From an uncultured Pseudomonas sp. (GTDB taxonomy: Bacteria > Pseudomonadota > Gammaproteobacteria > Pseudomonadales > Pseudomonadaceae): a stretch of 64,000 nucleotides of DNA. Every line of letters starts with the position of its first letter. Position 1 is the stretch's first letter. Both the position numbers and the translations under genes were made by a program. The stretch covers positions 372,001-436,000 of the forward strand of contig NZ_OX044366.1 of the NCBI RefSeq assembly GCF_943846705.1. The letters run 5' to 3'. The notes beneath the pieces were generated by a model that was given only the letters and a program-made list of their open reading frames with translations, was not told the DNA's origin and did not search any database. This document shows, piece after piece, positions 56,865-64,000 of the stretch.

Positions 56865-58706
56865 ATGCGACCCGATCTGAAAGGCCCACTGCGCCTCGCC
56901 GGCCTGTACTTATTGTTCAGCTCATTGTGGATTGTCGGCAGCGATTATCTGCTGCTTACCCTTGTCAGCAGCAACGAGCTAATGGGCAACCTGCACATTG
57001 TTAAAGGCCTGCTGTTTGTAGTGCTCAGCACGGGGCTGATCTTATTTGTCAGTTACCGTGACCGTCAGGCACAACGCCAACTGCTCGAAGAGCTCACACT
57101 CAACAGCAGCCTGCTGCAACAGACGCAACGCAATGCATCACTCGGCAGCTGGGAGTACAGCGGCGGGTTTCTGTTGAGTGAGGAAGCGCTGAGCCTGTTC
57201 GGCCTGAAGCACGGCGAGCAACAGTGCAACCTTGAGCAACTTCTTGGCTGGCTGCACCCTGCCGAGCGTTCAAGTGTGCACCGCGCGCTGAATGCCCTTA
57301 TCGAAGAGCACGCGCCATTGGCAATCAGTGCCCGCCTGCTAAAACCCCAGCATCAACCAGTCACCTGGTTGATGCTGCGCGGGGAGGTCGACGAGCACGG
57401 CAGAATCCTGGGTACCGTGCAGGATATAAGCCCGCAGAAACGCGACGAAAGCGCTCTGCGCGAGAGTGAACAGCGCTTTCGCCAACTGTTCGAGCAAACC
57501 CCACGGATTGCCGTGCAGGGCTATGACCGCGAACGCCGGGTGATCTACTGGAACCAGGCCAGCACCCTGCTCTATGGCTATGCCGTGCATGAGGTGATGG
57601 GGCGGCGCCTGGAAGAACTGATCGTACCGCCGCAGGCGCGCAGTCAGGTGGCAAACGCGATCAACCTGTGGCAACTCGGCGGCCCGCAGATCCCACCCGC
57701 GGAGGTGCAGCTACAACGCAAAGACGGCAGCCTGGTGTGGGTCTACTCCAGCCACTTAATCCTGCGCAACAGCCTCGATCAACTGGAGCTGTACTGCGTC
57801 GATATCGACCTCACCGAACATAAGAAGATCGACAGCGAGCTGCAGGCCAGCGAGAACCGCTACCGCTCTCTGGTCGAACACTTGGATGATGCGATTTTCA
57901 TCACCAATGCAGTCGGTCAACTCAGCTTTCTCAACCCGGCCTGGGAGCAAATCAGCGGCTACCCCATTCACAAAAGCCTGGGCTGCCCGCTGCAACAGTT
58001 TATGCCCGAGTTAGGCCAGGCCCCACTCAAGCAAAGGCTGCAAGAGTTGCTCAGCGGCAAACTGGATAAGCTGCGCGTGGAGTGCCCACTGCTAACCCGC
58101 AACGGTCAGGTCCGCCAGGTTGAATTGCACTTCAACTTCAGCACGCTGGAGCAAGGCCTGCGCGGCAGCCTGCGTGATGTGCACGAGCGCCATCAATCCC
58201 AACAGTTGCAACAGGCGCGTAATGCGGTACTCGATGAATTGCTGGGGCTACACCCGCTGCGCAGCATTCTCCTCGGCATCACCCGCCGCCTGGAAAGCCT
58301 GCAACCGCAGATGCGCGTATCGATCATGCTGCTCAACGAGCACCAGCGCCTGCATGTGGGCGCAGCACCCAGCCTACCGGCAGCGTATTGCCAGGCCATC
58401 GACGGGATTGCCGCCGCGCTGGAAGTTGGCTCATGCGGGCATGCCGCCGCCAGTGGTGAACTGGTGATCGCCGAAGACCTCAGCCAACACCCTTATTGGC
58501 GCGACTACCAAGCCGTCGCCCTGGCAACAGGACTGCACGCTTGCTGGTCACTGCCATTCAAGGATGACAACGGCCAGGTGCTGGGCACTTTCGGCATCTA
58601 CTACTCACAGCCAAGTCGCCCGAGCGCTGCCGATATCGCCCTGGTGACCGAGTTCACCCGCTTAGCGGGACTGGCGGTGCAGCTCAGCGCCGCCACTGTG
58701 AGCTAA
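56865..58706 (+). CDS. membrane PAS-PAS-PAS-GAF sensor without an output domain
   Basis: A 613-aa sensor. Two hydrophobic N-terminal segments (about residues 9-30 and 45-64) anchor it. Then come three PAS-type domains (about 85-195, 205-325, 330-445; each PAS-PAC pair shows Asn-Ala or Trp-Asn-Gln motifs) and a GAF domain (about 460-612) with Leu-Leu-Asn-Glu and a later Ser-Leu-Pro-Phe-Lys-Asp-Asp. The frame stops at TAA 58704-58706 right after the GAF, with no histidine kinase, GGDEF or EAL. In related pseudomonad proteins this layout is followed by GGDEF-EAL. It may be a truncated cyclic-di-GMP enzyme or act through a partner. Confidence 0.75.
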   Translation: MRPDLKGPLRLAGLYLLFSSLWIVGSDYLLLTLVSSNELMGNLHIVKGLLFVVLSTGLILFVSYRDRQAQRQLLEELTLNSSLLQQTQRNASLGSWEYSGGFLLSEEALSLFGLKHGEQQCNLEQLLGWLHPAERSSVHRALNALIEEHAPLAISARLLKPQHQPVTWLMLRGEVDEHGRILGTVQDISPQKRDESALRESEQRFRQLFEQTPRIAVQGYDRERRVIYWNQASTLLYGYAVHEVMGRRLEELIVPPQARSQVANAINLWQLGGPQIPPAEVQLQRKDGSLVWVYSSHLILRNSLDQLELYCVDIDLTEHKKIDSELQASENRYRSLVEHLDDAIFITNAVGQLSFLNPAWEQISGYPIHKSLGCPLQQFMPELGQAPLKQRLQELLSGKLDKLRVECPLLTRNGQVRQVELHFNFSTLEQGLRGSLRDVHERHQSQQLQQARNAVLDELLGLHPLRSILLGITRRLESLQPQMRVSIMLLNEHQRLHVGAAPSLPAAYCQAIDGIAAALEVGSCGHAAASGELVIAEDLSQHPYWRDYQAVALATGLHACWSLPFKDDNGQVLGTFGIYYSQPSRPSAADIALVTEFTRLAGLAVQLSAATVS

Positions 58707-58757
58707 CCGGAGCAACGCCGCGTCAGCCATGACGAATGGCTAAAGCTCTGTGAGCGC

Positions 58758-59975
58758 TCACAGTGAGCGCCGAGATTGCTCTGCCTTAGCCACTGCCTGC
58801 AGCGCGCCGCGCTCGGCCCAGCGGGTAAAGAGGGAAGAACCTACGGCTAAGACCCCGCAGCCAAACATCACCACCGCAACCGGCCAGGCACTGCCGTCAT
58901 GCAGCACGCCAACCATGGCGGCGGCACTGGCGGCGATGACAAACTGTAGGCTACCCAGCAATGCCGAGGCACTACCGGCATGCCGGCCCTGCCCCGCCAT
59001 GGCACAAGCCGAGGCATTGGGCAGCAGAATGCCCAAGCAGGCAATGCAGCCGAACAGTGGAATCAGCAACGGCCACAACGCTTGTGGCTTGGCCAGCGCA
59101 ACCAACAGTAAAACCAGGCCGCTGGCCAGGTAGAACCACACCGTTTTCGCCAACCAATACGCCGGGCCGTGCCGCGCCACCAGCCAGGCATTCACCTGCG
59201 CCACCAGGATAAAACCCAGGGCATTGCTGCCGAACAGCAAGCCGTAGTGCTCGGCGGGTATGCCATACAACTGAATAAACAAAAACGGCGAGCCGGCGAT
59301 GTAGGCAAACATCCCGGCCACGGCAAAGCCGCCGGTTAATGCATAGCCGAGGAATGGCAAGTTGCCGAACAGTCGTTTGTACTCGCCTACCGCGCCGCGC
59401 AGTGGCGCTGGCGGAACATCCTTGGCCAAGGTTTCCGGCAACCATTTAGCCACGGCCAGCAGGCAGATAAAGCTGAACAGCGTCAAGCTGATAAAAATCG
59501 ACGGCCAGCCCAGCGCACTGAGCAGCAAGCCACCGGCCAGCGGCGCGAGAATCGGCGCCAAACCCATCACCAGCATCAACTGGGAAAACACCTTGGCCGA
59601 GTTGATCGGATCGCACAAATCCCGCACCACCGCCCGCGACACCACCATGCCCGCACAGCCGCCCAAGGCCTGCACAAAACGCGCGGCGATCAGCCATTCC
59701 AAACTCGGTGCCAGCGCACAGGCCAGCGAAGCCACACTGAACAACGCGACCCCGGCCAACAGCGGTTTGCGTCGGCCAAAACGGTCCGCAAGCGGGCCGT
59801 AAATCAGCTGCCCGATGGCCAGACCAATAAAGTAGACAGCCAACGACAGCTGCACATGCTCCACGTCAGTGGCAAACACGCGCGCCAGGGTCGGGAAACT
59901 CGGCAGGTAGAAATCAATGGCCAGCGGCCCGAATGCGCTAAGCGCGCCGAGAATCAACAACAGACGTAATGGCAT
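58758..59975 (-). CDS. Bcr/CflA-family MFS drug exporter
   Basis: A 405-aa major-facilitator exporter with twelve hydrophobic segments. The signature Gly-Pro-Leu-Ala-Asp-Arg-Phe-Gly-Arg-Arg-Lys-Pro at residues about 60-71 is the MFS loop motif A, and Ala-Phe-Gly-Pro-Leu-Ala-Ile-Asp near residue 14 marks the Bcr/CflA class. ATG 59975 was preferred to the upstream start at 60032. Substrates may be sulfonamides, bicyclomycin or chloramphenicol; unknown here. It converges on the PAS-GAF gene. Confidence 0.87.
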   Translation of the reverse strand: MPLRLLLILGALSAFGPLAIDFYLPSFPTLARVFATDVEHVQLSLAVYFIGLAIGQLIYGPLADRFGRRKPLLAGVALFSVASLACALAPSLEWLIAARFVQALGGCAGMVVSRAVVRDLCDPINSAKVFSQLMLVMGLAPILAPLAGGLLLSALGWPSIFISLTLFSFICLLAVAKWLPETLAKDVPPAPLRGAVGEYKRLFGNLPFLGYALTGGFAVAGMFAYIAGSPFLFIQLYGIPAEHYGLLFGSNALGFILVAQVNAWLVARHGPAYWLAKTVWFYLASGLVLLLVALAKPQALWPLLIPLFGCIACLGILLPNASACAMAGQGRHAGSASALLGSLQFVIAASAAAMVGVLHDGSAWPVAVVMFGCGVLAVGSSLFTRWAERGALQAVAKAEQSRRSL

Positions 59976-60105
59976 GAATATCCAGGTAAGTGAGGGCAGA
60001 TGGGGCCGTCGCAACCCGGATAACCCGGGCAACTCACGACCTCACAGGCCGCTCCCGGATTGCATCCGGGCTACGGCCTGCAGGCCCCAGCGCAGGGCCC
60101 TGGGG

Positions 60106-63100
60106 TCAAAGCGGCGTGTCGGCCTTGTTCCGGCCTTTGCCGATTTTCTCCGCCAGCGACTCCACCAGCAGGTAGAACATCGGGATCAGGAAGATCGCCA
60201 GGAAGGTTGCCGCCAGCATGCCGCCAATCACCCCGGTACCGATCGAATGACGGCTGGCCGAGCCGGCGCCCGAGCTAATCGCCAAGGGTACAACGCCAAG
60301 GATAAAGGCCAGCGAAGTCATGATGATCGGACGGAAGCGCAGGCGTGAAGCCTCCAGCGCCGACTCAAAAATGCCCATGCCATTGTGCCGATTGAGTACG
60401 GCGAACTCGACGATCAGGATGGCGTTCTTCGCCGCCAGGCCAATCAACGTGATCAGGCCGACCTGAAAGTACAGGTCGTTCTCGATACCGCGCAGCCAGA
60501 CCGCGAGGATCGCCCCGAATACCGCGAACGGCACCGCCGTGATCACCGCCAGCGGCAGCGTCCAGCGCTCGTACTGGGCGGCGAGAATCAGGAACACCAT
60601 GATCAAGCCGAAGACAAAAGCACTGCTGCCCGAACCTTGTGACGCCACTTCCTGGAAGGCCGAACCGGTCCAGCCAATGCTGTAATCACTGCCCAGCACT
60701 TCCTCCGCCACCTCCTGGATGACGCTCAGCGCCTGACCTGAGCTGTAGCCAGGGGCTGGCCCGCCGAGAATTTTTGCCGCCGGATAAACGTTGAAGCGTG
60801 CGTAGGTATCCGGGCCAAGAATACGCTTGACCTTGACCAGGCTGGCCAACGACACCAGCTCGCCACTCGCCGCGCGCACATACACCTGGGACAAGTCCTC
60901 AGGCTTGCTGCGGAACTCCGCTTCGGCCTGCAAGCTGACCTGGAAGGTGCGGCCATACAGGCTGAAATCGTTGACGTAGTAGCTGCCGAACGTGGCCTGC
61001 ATGGCGGTGAATACATCATTCACCGACACCCCCAGCGCGCGGGCCTTAATCCGGTCCAGATCGATGTAGTACTGCGGCACATTGGCATTGAAGCTGCTCT
61101 GCACCCCAGCCAGTTCCGGACGCTTGGCTGCTGCGGCGAGGAAGGCCTGCACCTTGTTCGCCAACTCAGCCGTGCTACCACCGCTGCGATCCTGGATATA
61201 GCCTTCAAAACCGCCGGTGGTGCTCATGCCGGTGATCGGCGGCGGGTTGAAACTCATCATCACGCCGTCTTTCTGGGTCGAGGCCATGCCCATGAACTCA
61301 CGCGTCAGGTTGCGCGCATCCAATTCAGGCGTGGTGCGCTCACTCCAGTCCTTCAAGGGCACAAAGGACACCCCGGCATTGCTGCGCACACCGGACGTCA
61401 GAATATCGAAACCGGCAAATGTCACGACGTTCTCCACGGCTGGGTGCGCCATCAACTGCTCAGTCACGTCACCCGTCAGCTTCTCGGTGCGGGTGAGCGA
61501 GGCGGCCGGCGGCAGGAAGTAGGCGTTGATCACATACCCTTGGTCTTCGCTGGGAACCAGGGAGCTGGGCACCCGGTTAAACAGCACCACCATCAGCGCA
61601 ATCATCGCGCCAAACAGCAGCAGACCGACTGCCGAGCGCTTGAGGAAGAAACGCACGCCGGCGGTATAACCGTTGGTCAGCTTGTCAAACACCCGGTTGA
61701 AGGCACGGAACGGGGCGGCCGGCTCGTGCTGCCCCGGTTTGAGCAGTAGGGCGCAGAGGGCCGGGCTAAGGGTTAGCGCGACGATGCCGGAGATCACCAC
61801 CGACACGGCAATGGTGATGGCGAACTGTTTATACATCTCACCCGCGAGGCCGCCGAGGAAGCCCACCGGTACGAATACCGCGCAGAGCACCAGGACGATG
61901 GCGATGATTGGCCCGGTTACCTCTTCCATGGCCTTGATGGTCGCCTCGCGCGGGCCAACCTTGTCAGTGGCCATCACCCGCTCAACGTTCTCGATCACCA
62001 CAATGGCGTCGTCCACCACAATACCGATGGCCAGCACCATGCCGAACAGAGTCAGCAGGTTGATCGAGAAACCGAGCATGTACATGCCGATAAAGGTGCC
62101 GACCAACGAGACCGGAATCGCCAACACCGGGATCAGCGTGGCGCGCCAGTTCTGCAAGAAGATAAACACCACCAACACCACCAGCACCAACGCCTCGAAG
62201 AAGGTGTAGATCACCTCATCGATCGACACCCGCACGAACTTGGTGGTGTCGTACGGCACCTTGTAGGTCATGCCACTGGGGAAACTCTTCGACAACCGCT
62301 GCAACGCATTACTGACCGCATCGGCAGTCTCAAGGGCATTCGCGCCCGGCTGCAGATACACACCAAAGGCGGCGTTCTGCTGACCGTTGAGCGAGGTCAT
62401 CAGCGAGTAATCCTGCGCCCCGAGCTCGATCCGTGCGACATCCTTAAGCAACAGGCTGGCGCCGGTGTCATCGGTACGCAGGATGACGTTCTCAAACTCT
62501 TTAGGGTCAGTGAAGCGGCCCTGAGTGGTCACGGTGTAGGTGAAGTCCTGCTCCTGTTTCAACGGCTGCTGGCCGAAGCTACCGGCGGCGAACTGCGAAT
62601 TTTGCTCACGGATCGAATTGACCACATCGCTGGGGGTCAGGTTGAACTGCGCCAGCTTGTCTGGGCGTAACCAGATGCGCATGGAGTAGTCTTTCGAGCC
62701 GAACTGGCTGACATCGCCCACACCGGGCAGGCGCTTGAGTTCATCGATCACGTTAATCAGCGCGTAGTTGCTGATGAACACCGGGTCGCGCGAGCCGTCC
62801 GGCGAGTACAGGGTGACGACCTGCAGGATATCGGAAGACTTCTTCTGTACCTTGACGCCCTGCCGGCGTACTTCTTCCGGCAGTTTGGCTAGCGCGGCCT
62901 GCACCCGGTTGTTGACGTCGATGGTGGCCTGATCCGGATCAGTGCCAACCTTGAAATACACCGACAGCCTCATCGAGTTGCCGCCGGAGTTGGACTGCTG
63001 GTAGATCATCCCCTCGACGCCGTTGATCGACTGCTCCAGCGGCGCAGCCACTGTCTCGGCGATCACCTGGGCGCTGGCGCCGGCATAGTTGGCGCTGACC

Positions 63101-63234
63101 GACACTTGCGGCGGCAGAATTTGCGGATACTGGGAGATCGGCAACGAGCGCATGGCCATCAGCCCCGCCAGCACGATGACGACCGAGATAACCGTGGCAA
63201 ATACCGGACGGTCGATAAAGAAGCGTGAAATCAC
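60106..63234 (-). CDS. RND multidrug efflux permease (HAE1 family)
   Basis: A 1042-aa inner-membrane proton/drug antiporter. Start is GTG 63234 with AAGGAG upstream (an ATG at 63276 overlaps the adaptor gene and was rejected). Ile-Asp-Arg-Pro-Val-Phe at the N terminus, the Gly-Ile-Val-Val-Asp-Asp-Ala-Ile-Val-Val-Ile-Glu block in TM4 (proton-relay Asp pair) and the TM10 Lys-Asn-Ala-Ile-Leu-Ile-Val-Glu are the family hallmarks. It follows its adaptor gene by 13 bases. The neutral name is kept because Mex-type assignment is not possible by eye. Confidence 0.9.
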   Translation of the reverse strand: MISRFFIDRPVFATVISVVIVLAGLMAMRSLPISQYPQILPPQVSVSANYAGASAQVIAETVAAPLEQSINGVEGMIYQQSNSGGNSMRLSVYFKVGTDPDQATIDVNNRVQAALAKLPEEVRRQGVKVQKKSSDILQVVTLYSPDGSRDPVFISNYALINVIDELKRLPGVGDVSQFGSKDYSMRIWLRPDKLAQFNLTPSDVVNSIREQNSQFAAGSFGQQPLKQEQDFTYTVTTQGRFTDPKEFENVILRTDDTGASLLLKDVARIELGAQDYSLMTSLNGQQNAAFGVYLQPGANALETADAVSNALQRLSKSFPSGMTYKVPYDTTKFVRVSIDEVIYTFFEALVLVVLVVFIFLQNWRATLIPVLAIPVSLVGTFIGMYMLGFSINLLTLFGMVLAIGIVVDDAIVVIENVERVMATDKVGPREATIKAMEEVTGPIIAIVLVLCAVFVPVGFLGGLAGEMYKQFAITIAVSVVISGIVALTLSPALCALLLKPGQHEPAAPFRAFNRVFDKLTNGYTAGVRFFLKRSAVGLLLFGAMIALMVVLFNRVPSSLVPSEDQGYVINAYFLPPAASLTRTEKLTGDVTEQLMAHPAVENVVTFAGFDILTSGVRSNAGVSFVPLKDWSERTTPELDARNLTREFMGMASTQKDGVMMSFNPPPITGMSTTGGFEGYIQDRSGGSTAELANKVQAFLAAAAKRPELAGVQSSFNANVPQYYIDLDRIKARALGVSVNDVFTAMQATFGSYYVNDFSLYGRTFQVSLQAEAEFRSKPEDLSQVYVRAASGELVSLASLVKVKRILGPDTYARFNVYPAAKILGGPAPGYSSGQALSVIQEVAEEVLGSDYSIGWTGSAFQEVASQGSGSSAFVFGLIMVFLILAAQYERWTLPLAVITAVPFAVFGAILAVWLRGIENDLYFQVGLITLIGLAAKNAILIVEFAVLNRHNGMGIFESALEASRLRFRPIIMTSLAFILGVVPLAISSGAGSASRHSIGTGVIGGMLAATFLAIFLIPMFYLLVESLAEKIGKGRNKADTPL

Positions 63235-63247
63235 CTGGGAACGCTCC

Positions 63248-64000
63248 TTAGGATTGGCTGACAGCTGGGGCAACAACTTTTACCGGGGTGTCCGGACGTA
63301 CTTTGGGCAACCCTTCGACTATGACCTGCTCACCGGCGCTGATCCCGGACACGATGACCCAGCGGCCCTTGGCCGTGTGTCCGGTGGTGACCTGACGCAT
63401 GCGCGCCACGCCACCCTCATCCACCACATACACAAAGGTGCCAGCCGGGCCCTGGGCAATTGCTCGCTCAGGCAGGGTCATGGCATTCGGCAGGCTGAGG
63501 CCCTTGACCTGAACACGGACGAACTGGCCGGGCATCAGCTTTTGCTCGGGGTTAGGCACCACCGCGCGCGCGCTGACCGAGCCGGTACCGCGATCCACCA
63601 GGCTGTCGGTGAAATCCACCTTGCCTTCCAGCGGATACACGCTGCCGTCACCGAGAGTAATCTGCACGCTCATTTTGCCGTCTTCCGGCAGTATCAGACT
63701 GCCGTTCTGCAGCCCACTGCGAACACTCGCCACATCGGAGTCGGGGGCGGCAAAGTTGACGTAAATCGGATCCAACTGGGTGATATTGCTCAGCAGGCTG
63801 GCATTCGGATCACCGGCCACCATCAGGCTGCCTTCGGAGACGGTTTCCTTGCTGGTAATACCTGAAATAGGGGCCTTCACCGTGGTGTAGTCGAGGTCGA
63901 TCTGCTTGGTCTGCACCTCGGCCTCGGCAGCCTGGATATTCGCCTTGCTCTGCTCGAAGTTGGAGACCGCGTTATCCAGCTCGCTCTCGCTGGCAAAGCC
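63248..64000 (-). CDS. RND membrane fusion protein (periplasmic adaptor), partial
   Basis: The 3' 250 codons of the adaptor that bridges the RND pump and outer-membrane channel; the start lies beyond the right edge. The visible part begins in the alpha-hairpin (Asp-Asn-Ala-Val-Ser-Asn-Phe-Glu-Gln near the edge), then the lipoyl half (Val-Lys-Ala-Pro-Ile-Ser-Gly near 63860), the beta-barrel and the C-terminal membrane-proximal domain. It is the first gene of the pump operon as seen; no outer-membrane component follows the permease, so the pump probably borrows one. Confidence 0.88.
   Translation of the reverse strand, partial: GFASESELDNAVSNFEQSKANIQAAEAEVQTKQIDLDYTTVKAPISGITSKETVSEGSLMVAGDPNASLLSNITQLDPIYVNFAAPDSDVASVRSGLQNGSLILPEDGKMSVQITLGDGSVYPLEGKVDFTDSLVDRGTGSVSARAVVPNPEQKLMPGQFVRVQVKGLSLPNAMTLPERAIAQGPAGTFVYVVDEGGVARMRQVTTGHTAKGRWVIVSGISAGEQVIVEGLPKVRPDTPVKVVAPAVSQS

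Overview
The window reads as a chromosomal segment of a Pseudomonas-type gammaproteobacterium. Coding density is high and most genes are GC-rich. The gene content fits the genus: trifunctional PutA, SdsA-type alkylsulfatase, selD-mnmH, PCu(A)C chaperone, HAE1-type RND pump, bau-like beta-alanine genes and typical pseudomonad REP hairpins. I see no rRNA, tRNA, CRISPR array, prophage or classical insertion sequence. All calls are from reading the sequence; no database search was run.

Layout. (1) 1-12064 is an electrophile/aldehyde-response region. It holds an Old Yellow Enzyme, a molybdenum-cofactor group (mocA, a moaA paralogue, xdhC), a periplasmic molybdenum aldehyde oxidoreductase with its [2Fe-2S] subunit and a triheme cytochrome c, a CurA-type reductase, a NemR-like TetR repressor and a GST. 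Five copies of a TAGAC-N5-GTCTA-like palindrome sit before the OYE, the reductase, the repressor and the GST. (2) 12187-17767 is a selenium block: selD-mnmH, and divergent from it an ABC importer of the PhnCDE fold that probably brings in a selenium oxyanion. (3) 17903-34936 is mixed core content: an HELLH-motif protein, an SdsA-like sulfatase with its LysR, PutA with GTTGCA-like operator sites, a Tsx-like channel, lipoproteins, PhnA/YjdM, EndA, an HD-domain protein and an MscS channel. (4) 34937-38670 is the accessory spot: a 383-bp palindromic repeat, a REP-associated tyrosine transposase (RAYT), and an AT-rich orphan PD-(D/E)XK nuclease bracketed by two inverted REP copies.

(5) 37605-53052 is nitrogen/nucleobase catabolism. 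It contains a PuuD-like amidase, MmsA plus an omega-amino-acid:pyruvate aminotransferase with a divergent LysR (a beta-alanine route), a RutR-like TetR, a BMP-type purine/nucleoside ABC importer, a 2OG-Fe(II) oxygenase-fold protein and an adenosine/adenine deaminase. Palindromes resembling the RutR box (TGWCC-N4-GGWCA) lie before the Tsx-like gene, the ABC ATPase, the binding protein and the deaminase, which suggests one dispersed regulon. (6) 53052-64000 holds a 197-bp MITE-like repeat, a copper pair (PCu(A)C and DUF2946), a LysR with divergent ABM monooxygenase and quinone-reductase-like genes, a PAS/GAF membrane sensor with no output domain, a Bcr/CflA exporter, and an RND permease with its adaptor running off the right edge.

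No large unknown system stands out. The best candidates for something undescribed are the inverted-REP-flanked nuclease beside the RAYT (36315-37532), the NemR regulon with its odd operator-driven short transcript at 338-548, and the reconstructed RutR-type regulon.
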